Origin: Sphingobacteriales bacterium
GTDB taxonomy: Bacteria > Bacteroidota > Bacteroidia > Sphingobacteriales > Sphingobacteriaceae
DNA length: 32,623 bases
Assembly (NCBI GenBank): GCA_004293485.1
Contig: RDYW01000054.1
Coordinates: forward strand, 1-32,623
Reading direction: 5' to 3'
Under the pieces are notes generated by a model, which ran no database searches, was not told where the DNA came from, and was given only the letters and a program-made list of their open reading frames with translations. Shown one piece after another: positions 32,622 to 32,623 of the stretch; within the stretch, counting starts at the first letter, position 1, and every line of letters begins with the position of its first letter. A program made the translations under genes and the position numbers.

Positions 32622-32623
32622 TT

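Noticed and set aside
1-32623. CRISPR arrays, tRNA or rRNA genes, retrons and prophage
   Set aside because: I looked for regularly spaced repeats, cloverleaf-like segments, reverse transcriptase motifs and phage structural genes and saw none. The intergenic repeats present are few and irregularly spaced.

Overview
The window is AT-rich chromosomal DNA from a member of the phylum Bacteroidota, most likely a Sphingobacteriia/Chitinophagia-like lineage. The evidence is: a secreted glycosidase ending in a type A type-IX-secretion (T9SS) sorting domain, repeated promoter -7 boxes of the TAnnTTTG type ahead of many genes, a DUF2795 protein, a long PurF-like protein typical of this phylum, and FHS-family sugar transport. 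Both ends of the window carry the same 93 bases in inverted orientation (1-93 and 32529-32621). These encode the last codons of an IS30-family transposase, so the sequence stops inside two IS copies whose 3' ends face inward. This looks like an assembly break at a repeat rather than a transposon.

Layout. 1-1230 is a decayed accessory zone: an IS30 end, a gene truncated by it, a YoeB/Txe toxin remnant between dispersed repeats, and an antitoxin/ParE pair whose toxin has one nonsense codon. 1235-5970 holds mnmE (-), panB, an AAA_14-type ATPase remnant, trxB, a PduO-type cobalamin adenosyltransferase and a DUF2795 gene with a strong terminator. 5976-6616 is a gene graveyard. 6617-9830 is the classic thrS-infC-rpmI-rplT translation cluster; infC has no ATG/GTG/TTG available and must start at ATT or ATC behind a perfect GGAGG. 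10087-10971 is dapA (-). 11226-17043 carries a GH30-like secreted glycosidase, an IS982-family remnant, an FHS sugar transporter, a dCMP-deaminase-type enzyme and a CpsB/YwqE-type PHP phosphatase. 17070-19607 on the minus strand carries an FtsX/MacB-type permease, a guanine-deaminase-like enzyme and an OmpH/Skp-like lipoprotein. 19776-29142 is a nitrogen/purine section: long PurF-like amidotransferase, GmhB-type phosphatase (-) and the gltBD glutamate synthase operon. 29383-32347 has a second FtsX/MacB permease and a Tat-exported flavin amine oxidase (-).

Most of the window is housekeeping. I did not find a convincing new multi-gene system. The points most worth a second look are the non-canonical infC start with an SD sequence in a phylum that rarely uses SD, the possible leaderless starts of mnmE and thrS, the toxin killed by a single stop codon, the layered remnants of mobile and defence-type genes in several intergenic gaps, and several perfect palindromes upstream of metabolic genes.
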